The notes under the pieces are model-generated. The model was given only the letters and a program-made list of their open reading frames with translations, was not told the origin of the DNA and made no database searches. A stretch of 7,505 nucleotides of DNA from Thermomicrobiales bacterium (GTDB lineage Bacteria; Chloroflexota; Chloroflexia; Thermomicrobiales; UBA6265), in contig JAUJMG010000188.1 in NCBI GenBank assembly GCA_030446955.1, forward strand, positions 1 to 7,505. Reading direction: 5' to 3'. Below, in pieces: positions 1-6,110 of the stretch. The position numbers were made by a program, and so were the translations under genes. Every line of letters begins with the position of its first letter. The stretch's first letter is position 1.

Positions 1-4
1 CCCC

Positions 5-80
5 GTTTACCGACGTTCACCACTCATTGTCGAATTGTTCACGCTTGCTGACCGGCACGTTCACACCTGTCCACTAGGGT
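5..80 (+). promoter_or_regulatory. Promoter with GTTCAC direct repeats (copy 1), upstream of the propeller-cupredoxin gene
   Basis: Units GTTTAC (5), GTTCAC (15), GTTCAC (37), GCTGAC (47) and GTTCAC (59) lie on one face of the DNA at 10, 22, 10 and 12 nt steps. They are followed by ACCTGTCCAC and a -10-like TAGGGT at 75-80. No TTGACA-like -35 sits at the right distance; the position is taken by CCGGCA (52-57) next to the last unit. The last unit ends 10 nt before the -10, the arrangement known for PhoB-type activator boxes that replace the -35. Two other promoters in the window match this one without gaps in the core. Binding by an OmpR-family response regulator is inferred. Transcription would start near 87, leaving a leader of about 160 nt. 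Confidence 0.6.
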
Positions 81-107
81 GAGCTTTGGACCCAGCACGG
101 GGGCGAC

Positions 108-170
108 AGGCAGGGCGGGCTCGGGATTAGGCCTGGCTGAGCGTAGGCAGCCAAGTTACCTATCCTGCCT
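108..170 (+). other. Structured 5' leader of the propeller-cupredoxin gene
   Basis: AGGCAGG (108-114) can pair with CCTGCCT (164-170), enclosing an inner hairpin TGGCTG (134-139) / CAGCCA (148-153) with an 8-nt loop. Both helices lie in the predicted untranslated leader between the -10 at 75-80 and the start codon at 248. I do not recognise a known riboswitch class. It may only be transcript folding in GC-rich DNA. Confidence 0.25.
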
Positions 171-247
171 CCAATTCCCCTGGTCTGGTGCGGAGGGTTC
201 GAACCGTCGGGCCCTGGAGGAACGAGCGCGGTGAGGAGGATTCGGGG

Positions 248-2128
248 ATGAAGAGCAGCATGCGTCGACTCCTAAGGTTGTTGATGGCCGTCGCGCTTCT
301 CCCGCTGCTGCCGGCCATGGCCGGCAGCGCCCAAGACTCGCCCCCGATCGGGTTCGACCTCCGAAACCGGCACAGCACGACCGAGGCGGCGATCACGACC
401 CAGAACGTGGACCAGTTGGGGCTCGCCTGGTCGATCCCGACGCAGACTCACGTGTCGCACTGGCCGCTCGTTGCCGACGGCCGCCTCTACTTCGCGGACT
501 GGGGCGGAGCCGTCTACGCCGCGGATGCCACCACCGGCCAGGTGCTCTGGCAGAAGCAGGTCGAGCAGCCGATGACCCAGTGGCCGTGGCACGGCTTCGC
601 CGGCACTGGTGCCCTCGGGGAGGGGATGCTTTTCGAGGCCAGCGTCGAGGGGAATGCCTTCGCTCTCGATACGGCCACGGGCGAGGTGCGATGGCAGACC
701 GACTTCGCCGAGGATCCCGAGGCGGGCAACGTCGGCAAGCTGCTCTACCATGACGGCCTGGTCTACATCGGCGTGCAGTCTGTGGAAGAGGTGCTGTCAG
801 CGAAGATGCCCAACTTCCAGCCGGACTTCCGAGGCAAGGTCGTGGCGCTGGACGCCAAGACGGGGCAACTCGTCTGGGAGCGCCCCTTGGTCGAGGCGCC
901 GCACAACGGCGTCGCCGTCTGGAGCTCCTTCGCCCTCGACCCGGAGACGAATACGCTCTTCTTCACCACCGGCAACAACTATACCGGCGAGGCCACCGAG
1001 CTCTCGGACGCGATCATCGCCGTCGACGCCAAGACCGGCGACATCCGCTGGGCCAGCCAGACAACTGAGCATGATGTCTGGACGAAGGAGCAACCGATCG
1101 GACCCGACTACGACTTTGGCGCCGGTCCGCAGCTCTTTGAGGCCACCGTCGATGGTGTGGAGCGCGATCTGGTCGGTGCTGGCCAGAAGAGCGGCATCTT
1201 CTGGGCGTTCGACCGAGAAACCGGCGAGATCGTCTGGCTGACGACGATCGGCTACGGCGGCCTCGGCGGCGGCATCCATGCTGAGGCAGCAATCGGGCCG
1301 GAGACGATCTACGTTTGGAGCAATAACAGCTACACCTACGGCGCGCCGCCCGAACAGTACCCGCTCACGATCAAGGCGCTCGATCAGGCAACCGGACAGC
1401 AGCTGTGGGTGGTTCCAAAGGCCCAGCCGGCAGCGATACCTTCGGCCGGCTACCTCGCCAATGACGTCTATTTCGTCGGCTCGCTGGATGGCGTGGTCCG
1501 GGGCTACAACGCCGCCAACGGCACCCAACTCTGGACCAGCCAAAAGCACGGGGCGATCGCCTCAGCCCTGCTCGCGGCCGGCGACAGCGTGTATTTCACC
1601 AGCGGGGTGCCGCAAAACTTCGGCGGGGGCACCGGCACCAACGGCGTGTTCGCATACACCCTTGGAGCGCAGGGCGCCACGCCAGCGGCCCCACCTGCCA
1701 CACCGATCACAGGCCCTGGCGCGACACCGATCGTCGTCGAGACGACCGCAGCCGGAGAGATGGTCCCGGACGTGGGCATCGGGACGCCAATTGCTGGTGA
1801 AATCCCGGCCGGGACACCGGCCCCGGCCGGGACACCGGCGCAGGCCGGCTCGCCGGTCGGCGCCACCGGCGCTATGGTGACGGTCGAGACGGTCAGCTTT
1901 GCCTTCCAGCCTGCCCAATTCACGATCCCGGCCGGCAGCGATGTCCAAGTGACCGTCACCAACCCCTCGGATGTCGAGCACACCTTCACAATCGAGGAGC
2001 TGGGGATCAACGTCGAGGTCCACCCAGGCGAGACCAAGACGGTGACGATCAACGCCCCGGCCGGCGAGTACACCTACATCTGCGAGTACCACCCCAACCG
2101 GATGACCGGAACGCTCATCGCGCAGTAG
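248..2128 (+). CDS. Secreted PQQ-type beta-propeller protein with C-terminal cupredoxin domain
   Basis: The ATG at 248 is chosen because AGGAGGA (234-240) lies 7 nt upstream and it gives a clean signal peptide (residues 1-28, likely cut GSA|QD). The product is 626 aa. Residues about 35-475 form a propeller: seven repeats of the (A)xDxxTGxxxW type sit near residues 90, 139, 200, 258, 320, 377 and 419. A stretch with TGNNY (241-245), DYDFG (287-291) and AGQKSG (311-316) resembles polyvinyl-alcohol and other PQQ alcohol dehydrogenases, so periplasmic oxidation of an alcohol-like substrate is possible. The vicinal Cys-Cys of classical quinoprotein dehydrogenases is absent; the only cysteine is C612. 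A linker rich in Ala, Pro, Thr and Gly (about 476-543) joins a cupredoxin domain (545-626) with all four type-1 copper ligands: H578, C612, H615, M619 (CxxHxxxM). The copper domain could accept electrons from the propeller, replacing the cytochrome c domain of quinohaemoproteins. Fold assignment is firm; enzyme activity is inferred, and a non-enzymatic propeller is possible. Confidence 0.9.
   Translation: MKSSMRRLLRLLMAVALLPLLPAMAGSAQDSPPIGFDLRNRHSTTEAAITTQNVDQLGLAWSIPTQTHVSHWPLVADGRLYFADWGGAVYAADATTGQVLWQKQVEQPMTQWPWHGFAGTGALGEGMLFEASVEGNAFALDTATGEVRWQTDFAEDPEAGNVGKLLYHDGLVYIGVQSVEEVLSAKMPNFQPDFRGKVVALDAKTGQLVWERPLVEAPHNGVAVWSSFALDPETNTLFFTTGNNYTGEATELSDAIIAVDAKTGDIRWASQTTEHDVWTKEQPIGPDYDFGAGPQLFEATVDGVERDLVGAGQKSGIFWAFDRETGEIVWLTTIGYGGLGGGIHAEAAIGPETIYVWSNNSYTYGAPPEQYPLTIKALDQATGQQLWVVPKAQPAAIPSAGYLANDVYFVGSLDGVVRGYNAANGTQLWTSQKHGAIASALLAAGDSVYFTSGVPQNFGGGTGTNGVFAYTLGAQGATPAAPPATPITGPGATPIVVETTAAGEMVPDVGIGTPIAGEIPAGTPAPAGTPAQAGSPVGATGAMVTVETVSFAFQPAQFTIPAGSDVQVTVTNPSDVEHTFTIEELGINVEVHPGETKTVTINAPAGEYTYICEYHPNRMTGTLIAQ
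1804..1839 (+). repeat. Perfect 18-nt tandem duplication in the interdomain linker
   Basis: CCCGGCCGGGACACCGGC occurs twice back to back (1804-1821 and 1822-1839) and encodes PAGTPA twice in the flexible linker between propeller and cupredoxin. It is in frame, so it only changes linker length, probably by slippage. Confidence 0.85.
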
Positions 2129-2150
2129 CTACGTGGCCTCCGCGCATCAC

Positions 2151-2180
2151 CGGTTGCCGGCTCCGCTTGGCCGGCAACCG
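2151..2180 (+). terminator. Terminator-like hairpin after the propeller-cupredoxin gene
   Basis: CGGTTGCCGG (2151-2160) and CCGGCAACCG (2171-2180) form a perfect 10-bp stem with a 10-nt loop, starting 22 nt after the stop codon. It is followed by TCCTCCCC rather than a run of T, so it is a non-canonical intrinsic terminator or a 3'-end stabiliser. Confidence 0.55.
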
Positions 2181-2211
2181 TCCTCCCCGGTCGCCGACAC
2201 GTCCCACAAAG

Positions 2212-2273
2212 GGTGACGGACCTGTCCGAGGCAGCGTCACCGGCCGGAGAGGCGCCTCCTCCCGGCCGGTGAC
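2212..2273 (+). promoter_or_regulatory. Two mutually exclusive hairpins between the first and second genes
   Basis: GTCACCGGCCGG (2236-2247) and CCGGCCGGTGAC (2262-2273) form a perfect 12-bp stem. The 5' arm can instead pair upstream: GGTGACG (2212-2218) with CGTCACC (2235-2241). The two stems share the same GTCACC, as in attenuators. No T-run follows. It could be a second terminator, an attenuator for the 2392 gene, or a protein-binding palindrome. I see no convincing promoter for the 2392 gene in 2274-2391. Confidence 0.35.
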
Positions 2274-2391
2274 CACGTCGCTCTCATCACCCTAGTGCGT
2301 CCGACAGTCAACCGAAAAATCCGCGGGGCCGCCGTGCGCAGCTCGCGAGAGACAAGGAGTGGGCCCTGAGCATGAAGGAGCGAAGCGCACC

Positions 2392-2958
2392 ATGACCACC
2401 GAACAAGCAAGGCCCGCCGTTCTCGCGGCCGTGATCCTGGCGCTAGGGCTCGCCCTCGCCACGCACGCCCCGAGATCGGCCTTGGCTCACACGATCTTCT
2501 CGGCCCACCTGCATGACGGCGTCTGCGGCCAACTTGGAAACGACGCCGTGGAACTGGGTGACTTGGGCTTCGCGGCCCCGCTCCTCGGCACGCCGGCCGC
2601 TACGCCGTCTGAGGGCTTCCGGTCCGTCGGGGCGGAGGGAGCCTTCCCGACCGTCAGGCTCGTCGAGACCGTCGACGCATCGCTCGACCGCCTGATCGAG
2701 GAGCCGCACGCCCTTGACGTCCACATCATCAATGAAGAGGAGGACATCGACATTGTTCTCACCTGTGGCAACGTCGGGGGCGTTCGCACCGGTGACGATC
2801 TCGTCTTCGGCCTACAGGCGCAGCCCACCGAAGGGGCCGCCACCACCGGCATCGCCTGGCTGCGCGCGAATGCGGACGGCACCACGACAATCCGGCTCTT
2901 CGTCGCTCAGGGGCTCGCCCCTAACCCCGTTGGGGCCTCATCCACGCCGGCGTCGTAA
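2392..2958 (+). CDS. Small secreted protein of unknown function, HxGxC/CG domain, predicted N-terminal His
   Basis: The ATG at 2392 is used because GAAGGAG (2374-2380) lies 11 nt upstream; an in-frame GTG at 2359 would add 11 residues without a better site. A 7-codon ORF (ATG 2372) overlaps the start as ATGA and might couple translation. The product is 188 aa. Residues 1-32 are a Sec signal peptide ending SALA|HT, so the mature protein would begin with histidine. H33, H39, H41 and C45 cluster at the N-terminus (HLHDGVC), and C125 lies in LTCGNV. Residues about 85-172 are beta-rich, with a conserved TVDASL...PHA stretch. The same domain, with the same two cysteines, occurs in the protein at 5165-6100, so this is a family. 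I do not know a named function. The His cluster would suit metal binding, perhaps copper given the cupredoxin next door, but that is inference. Confidence 0.8.
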   Translation: MTTEQARPAVLAAVILALGLALATHAPRSALAHTIFSAHLHDGVCGQLGNDAVELGDLGFAAPLLGTPAATPSEGFRSVGAEGAFPTVRLVETVDASLDRLIEEPHALDVHIINEEEDIDIVLTCGNVGGVRTGDDLVFGLQAQPTEGAATTGIAWLRANADGTTTIRLFVAQGLAPNPVGASSTPAS

Positions 2959-2978
2959 CCTCTCCTAAATCGTTCCTA

Positions 2979-3023
2979 ACATCGGCATCCCTGTCCAAAC
3001 ATCGACGCGCCGAGACCCGATGT
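2979..3023. terminator. Possible bidirectional terminator between convergent genes
   Basis: In the 80-nt gap between convergent stop codons, ACATCGG (2979-2985) can pair with CCGATGT (3017-3023); a second ACATCG (2999-3004) offers an alternative shorter stem. The loops are large and no T-run is clear, so support is weak. Confidence 0.25.
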
Positions 3024-3038
3024 CCGGCCGCGGGGCCG

Positions 3039-3491
3039 TCAGGGGCGTTGGAAGCTGACGACGTCGACCGCGAGGTCGCCCGCCAGGGGGTTCGCGGAGA
3101 AGACTGCCGTCCCCTGCACGGTCTCGCCGCCGGCCAGGAACTGGATCGTGAACCCCGCTGTCTCCGGCTCCCCGGCGCTGGTGGCCAAGCGGACCTGGAC
3201 CTGCACCTGCTCCGCGGTCCCGTCCCCTACGTTGGTGATCGCAATTGGCAGGTAGTACTCATCGTTCGCCCGCCGTAGTTCGTCGACCAGGGTCTCCGTC
3301 TCGATAATGGGCGGGCGATTGCCCCCGGAGACGTACAGGTAGCTGACGAGTCCAGCGACGCCGAGGATGAGCGCGGCGCTGATCGCGAAGGTGATCCACT
3401 CGGCGACAGAGCGGTCGTCCCGGCCTGACTCCCCTTGTTGCTGACTGTTGCCCTGGCCCTTCCGGGCGGCGTCACTGCCGTTGCCCGGCAT
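3039..3491 (-). CDS. TIGR02588-family single-pass membrane protein
   Basis: The product is 150 aa from the ATG at 3491-3489; a GTG one codon earlier (3494) is the alternative. The start overlaps the stop of the upstream membrane gene as TGATG, a strong sign of translational coupling. Residues 1-28 are a polar Gly/Gln/Arg-rich cytoplasmic tail, 30-55 a single transmembrane helix, and 60-150 a beta-rich outer domain with AITNVGDGTA (84-93) typical of Ig-like or CARDB-like folds. The family is known as the constant second gene of a pair with TIGR02587 membrane proteins, first described in cyanobacteria and rhizobia, and its function is unknown. The context here fits that pairing exactly. The assignment rests on recognised pattern and partner, not on a search. 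Confidence 0.8.
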   Translation of the reverse strand: MPGNGSDAARKGQGNSQQQGESGRDDRSVAEWITFAISAALILGVAGLVSYLYVSGGNRPPIIETETLVDELRRANDEYYLPIAITNVGDGTAEQVQVQVRLATSAGEPETAGFTIQFLAGGETVQGTAVFSANPLAGDLAVDVVSFQRP

Positions 3492-4417
3492 CACACCACC
3501 AACCTTCCGGCGGCGCCGCCGACCGTCGTCGGGAAGCCGAGCACCAGGACCATCGAGACGACGTGCGGCAGCGGGTCCCCGGGCTCGATCCGGTCGAACA
3601 GATAGAGTGCCCCTAGCGCGACGAGCAGCGAGACGACGTATGTCAGGGCTGTCTCGGTGAGCGGGCGCTGGAAGAGCCCTGCCTGTTGGCCCTGCCCGGA
3701 GCCGAACCCGCTCACGAAGACGATCGTGTAGCTCAGCAGCAACGACAGGCCGATCAACCCCATCTCGTGGGCGTAATCCATTTCCGCGGCGAGCAGGGGG
3801 ATCTCGGCGGTGGGGGCGACCGTAAACCCGATGAAGAGGCCCCCGATGACCGTGGCCCCGATATCCCGGAAGAACGCCCGGCCCGGCCCACCCTGGACTC
3901 CTCCACTCTTCCCGCTCTCGCGGCTCCGCTGACCGCCTGCCCCAAAGATCGCGTTGGCGACCGAGGCACCAATGCTGAGCGGGACTGCCTGGATGATCAC
4001 CTGGCCGAGAATGCTGTCGAGCGGGCCGGCTAGGTCGATGCGGTTGAGGACCAGCAGCACGACCACCGCCCCGACGAGACCAACGACGACGACATCCACG
4101 GCCTGCTCAAGCGCGCCGAACAGGTCCTTCCTTCGTTTGAAGCCGGTCCCTCCAGAGTGGGCCAGGCCCAGGCCCACGTTGAAGGCGGCGCCGAGGAAGA
4201 CCAGCAGCTTCCAGAGATCCGCGTAGGTCCCGATCCACCACATCTCCATCGTGTACAGCAGCGGCGTGGCGAAAACAAAGGCGCCGCTGAACGCACGGAG
4301 GAAATCGTGGAGCTCGTCCTTCCACGATCCCTGCACACGCCCCTCGTGGCCCTGGCCCTCACTCTCGTTCTGGCCCTGGCCTGGGCCGTCGCTCAGGGAT
4401 CCGGCTCGTCGCTCCAT
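3491..4417 (-). CDS. DUF2391 / TIGR02587-family integral membrane protein
   Basis: The product is 308 aa with about seven or eight hydrophobic segments (roughly 41-63, 67-88, 103-125, 133-158, 185-203, 219-238, 256-274, 285-308). The first carries the family-like stretch GAFVFATPLLYTMEMWW (45-61), and PTAEIPLLAAEM (202-213) is a second conserved-looking polar patch in the membrane region. The N-terminal 30 residues are low-complexity (Gly, Gln, Glu), so the true start may be later; a GTG at codon 28 is possible. The Shine-Dalgarno before 4417 is weak (CAGG). It is the first gene of a leftward operon with the TIGR02588 gene. Family function is unknown; a transporter or membrane complex with the single-pass partner is plausible but not shown. 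Confidence 0.85.
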   Translation of the reverse strand: MERRAGSLSDGPGQGQNESEGQGHEGRVQGSWKDELHDFLRAFSGAFVFATPLLYTMEMWWIGTYADLWKLLVFLGAAFNVGLGLAHSGGTGFKRRKDLFGALEQAVDVVVVGLVGAVVVLLVLNRIDLAGPLDSILGQVIIQAVPLSIGASVANAIFGAGGQRSRESGKSGGVQGGPGRAFFRDIGATVIGGLFIGFTVAPTAEIPLLAAEMDYAHEMGLIGLSLLLSYTIVFVSGFGSGQGQQAGLFQRPLTETALTYVVSLLVALGALYLFDRIEPGDPLPHVVSMVLVLGFPTTVGGAAGRLVV

Positions 4418-4436
4418 CTATGCCTGTCTATGCCTG
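4417..4436. repeat. 10-bp tandem repeat at the start of the DUF2391 gene
   Basis: TCTATGCCTG occurs twice in tandem (4417-4426, 4427-4436), with the first copy abutting the start codon of the leftward gene. It covers the place where a ribosome binding site should be, so copy number could change initiation. It may be chance or slippage. Confidence 0.6.
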
Positions 4437-4876
4437 CGCCACGAGGCCCTTTCGGCGCCCGCTCTGCACGCAGCGCCCATGACATGCGGCGTTTCGCTTG
4501 CCGACGGTCTACCAGCGACGCACGATTGCCACCATCGTATGAGCTGGACAGTGGCGAGCTGGAGCCAGCGGCCCGCGAAACGCTGGCACGGTAAAAGGTG
4601 ACTCATCCTACCTGGTATCGGCCCTGCTCGGAGCCACGCTCCCCACGTCTTCGTCGTGACCTGCCTACCTGGACCAGGAAGTTCGACACCCGCGCGACTG
4701 CAGCCAACCGTCCGGCGCCACGAAGCCGTCTGGATGGATCAGCAGCGTTCCGACCAGCGGGGCCACCAGTCCGGCGGGGTCGGCGATGTTGTGAGCGTGT
4801 CCCTTTCTAGAACCGGGGTCGCGGATGCACATTCTCCATATCGAGCTCGCCGCGTTGTGGCCGAAAACGGAGCTGG
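4437..4876. other. Intergenic stretch with no convincing gene
   Basis: About 440 nt separate the leftward DUF2391 operon from the next promoter cassette. Short open frames exist on both strands, but they are arginine-rich or lack a ribosome site, and none looks like a family I know. The promoter of the leftward operon must lie here; I cannot point to it with confidence. No GTTCAC array is seen on the minus strand, so that operon does not seem to share the cassette. No tRNA, CRISPR or insertion-sequence ends are visible. Confidence 0.6.
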
Positions 4877-4897
4877 CCCCCCGGTGCCGGGAGGGGG
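4877..4897. terminator. GC-rich hairpin just upstream of promoter copy 2
   Basis: CCCG (4880-4883) pairs with CGGG (4888-4891) around a 4-nt loop, and the C-run to the left (4877-4879) pairs with the G-run (4893-4895) past one bulged A. It ends about 8 nt before the first GTTCAC unit at 4905. It may insulate the promoter from upstream transcription; there is no T-run. Confidence 0.3.
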
Positions 4898-4904
4898 TGC
4901 TCCC

Positions 4905-4958
4905 GTTCACTGACGTTCACCGATGCTTACCGGCAGATTCACACCTGTCCCCTAAAGT
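4905..4958 (+). promoter_or_regulatory. Promoter with GTTCAC direct repeats (copy 2), upstream of the two-domain secreted gene
   Basis: GTTCAC (4905), GTTCAC (4915), GCTTAC (4925) and ATTCAC (4937) are spaced 10, 10 and 12 nt, followed by ACCTGTCCCC and the -10-like TAAAGT (4953-4958). The core aligns base for base in spacing with copy 1, including ACCGGCA and ACCTGTCC. The last unit again ends 10 nt before the -10. Transcription would start near 4965, giving a leader of roughly 155-200 nt before the gene. A response-regulator operator is inferred. Confidence 0.6.
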
Positions 4959-5164
4959 GGGGTTCGGATCTTGGAACCGGGGTGATCACGAGCCGGTAAT
5001 GGGGTACACGGAAAGCGGCTGCAAAGCTAGCGACCTTGGCCATTCAGGAGGTCATTCGCTTCGACGTGGACATGGAAGAGGTCGTCCCGGGTTATCGAGG
5101 AACAGGGCATAGGAGCACGATGGCAGACCATCTGCTGCCCTCGGCCATATGGAGATGTTTAGGC

Positions 5165-6100
5165 ATGGATGGCAGAGCAAGCTGGGGCAGGATCCTCAGC
5201 GCCGCGGCGATCGTCCTGGCACTGTTGCCGTCGCTCGCGCTAGCGGCCGGAGCCCAGGAGGAACTCGACCCGACGGTAGACGACTGGTTGACCTATCCAA
5301 CCGCGATCCACGCGGGGACATGCGAGGACCCATCCCCGCAACCCGCGTTCTCCCTCGGGATCGCTGAGCCGCCCCCGGAATTGGTGGAGGAGGTCGTAGA
5401 GGACTTCGAGGACGAAGTGCGGGACGAGTTGCCTGAGCGTGAGATGGTGCCGCCCCCGGCTCTGATCAAGGATCTTCCAACCATCACGTTGATCACCACC
5501 ATCGACGCGGAGCTCGGGGAGATCATTGCCACGCCGCACGCGGTCCTTGTCTACGGACGGGCAGGGGACCTCGACACCCTGGTTGCCTGCGGCGAGGTGG
5601 AGGGCAGCCTGGCCCTGGACCAGATCATCGTGAACCTGCACCCAATTGACGATTCGGGCTACGCCGGAACTGTCCTCCTCGACGATGAGGACGGCGATGT
5701 CTACGTCCGCCTTAACCTCAACAAGAATGTCGCCTTCGTGACGACGGTACCGATTGAGTTACGGCCGGGTGAGATCGTGGTGCAACCCGAGATCCCGGCG
5801 GGGCCGACGCACTTCATCATCTTCAACGGCAGCCTCGACCAGGATTACCACCTCGTCATCCGTGGGCAGGGTATCGTCGAAGTCCTGGAGTCCGAGGTGG
5901 GACCCGGCGAAACGGAGCCGCTGAACGTGATCCTACCGTCAGGGGTCTATGTGATCTCCTGTCCCGAGTGCGGCGCCGCGGATCGGCCGGTGACGGACCG
6001 CCTGCTCGTGACGGACGCACCGCCGGACCCAGCACCTCAGGCTAGCCCACCCGTCACGGCAGCCCCGGCGTCGGGCATTCGCCCTAACCCTGTCCGCTGA
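5165..6100 (+). CDS. Secreted two-domain protein: HxGxC/CG domain plus cupredoxin-like domain with CxxC
   Basis: Start ATG 5165 (GGAG 10 nt upstream) gives a normal Sec signal peptide cut near AGA|QE (residue 30), 311 aa in all. ATG 5120, with AGGAG 4 nt upstream, is a close alternative adding 15 residues; TTG 5036 is less likely. The first domain (about 45-190) matches the 2392 protein: HAGTC (49-53), TTIDAEL and PHA (111-126), VACGEV (140-145). An acidic insert with many Glu and Asp (about 70-95) is specific to this copy. The second domain (about 193-285) has a cupredoxin-like outline (EIPAG at 209, H229 in DYHLVI, PGET at 247, then a strand ending in ISCPECG at 264-270). C266 takes the place of the copper cysteine, but C269 stands where the second His is expected and no Met follows, so a normal type-1 site is unlikely. 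The tail is Pro/Ala-rich. It is the first gene of an operon with the PAP2 gene 10 nt downstream. Function unknown. Confidence 0.85.
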   Translation: MDGRASWGRILSAAAIVLALLPSLALAAGAQEELDPTVDDWLTYPTAIHAGTCEDPSPQPAFSLGIAEPPPELVEEVVEDFEDEVRDELPEREMVPPPALIKDLPTITLITTIDAELGEIIATPHAVLVYGRAGDLDTLVACGEVEGSLALDQIIVNLHPIDDSGYAGTVLLDDEDGDVYVRLNLNKNVAFVTTVPIELRPGEIVVQPEIPAGPTHFIIFNGSLDQDYHLVIRGQGIVEVLESEVGPGETEPLNVILPSGVYVISCPECGAADRPVTDRLLVTDAPPDPAPQASPPVTAAPASGIRPNPVR

Positions 6101-6110
6101 GGCCGGCCAG

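Noticed and set aside
196..206. GGTTCGAACC, like a tRNA T-arm
   Set aside because: No acceptor, D or anticodon arms can be built around it on either strand; it is a short palindrome in the leader.
609..1241. Long open frame in another frame inside the propeller gene
   Set aside because: Arginine/serine-rich translation typical of a shadow frame in GC-rich DNA; no ribosome site, while the overlapping frame has clear domains.
797..1549. 250-aa minus-strand frame opposite the propeller gene
   Set aside because: Antisense shadow of a well-supported gene; no recognisable motifs.
4598..4913. Small plus-strand frames in the spacer
   Set aside because: Arginine-rich, no good ribosome site, no family resemblance, and they run into promoter copy 2.
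5000..5052. GCAAAGCTAG in the leader of promoter copy 2, reminiscent of the GCAAAGC core of the c-di-GMP-I riboswitch
   Set aside because: The matching downstream element (AGCCGGGTTACC-like) and the GAAA-capped hairpin are missing, so a short chance match is more likely.
5036..5164. Longer N-terminus for the two-domain protein, from TTG 5036
   Set aside because: TTG 5036 has no upstream Shine-Dalgarno and would put 52 residues before the signal-peptide core; the AGGAGG at 5046-5051 lies downstream of it and is poorly spaced for any in-frame start.
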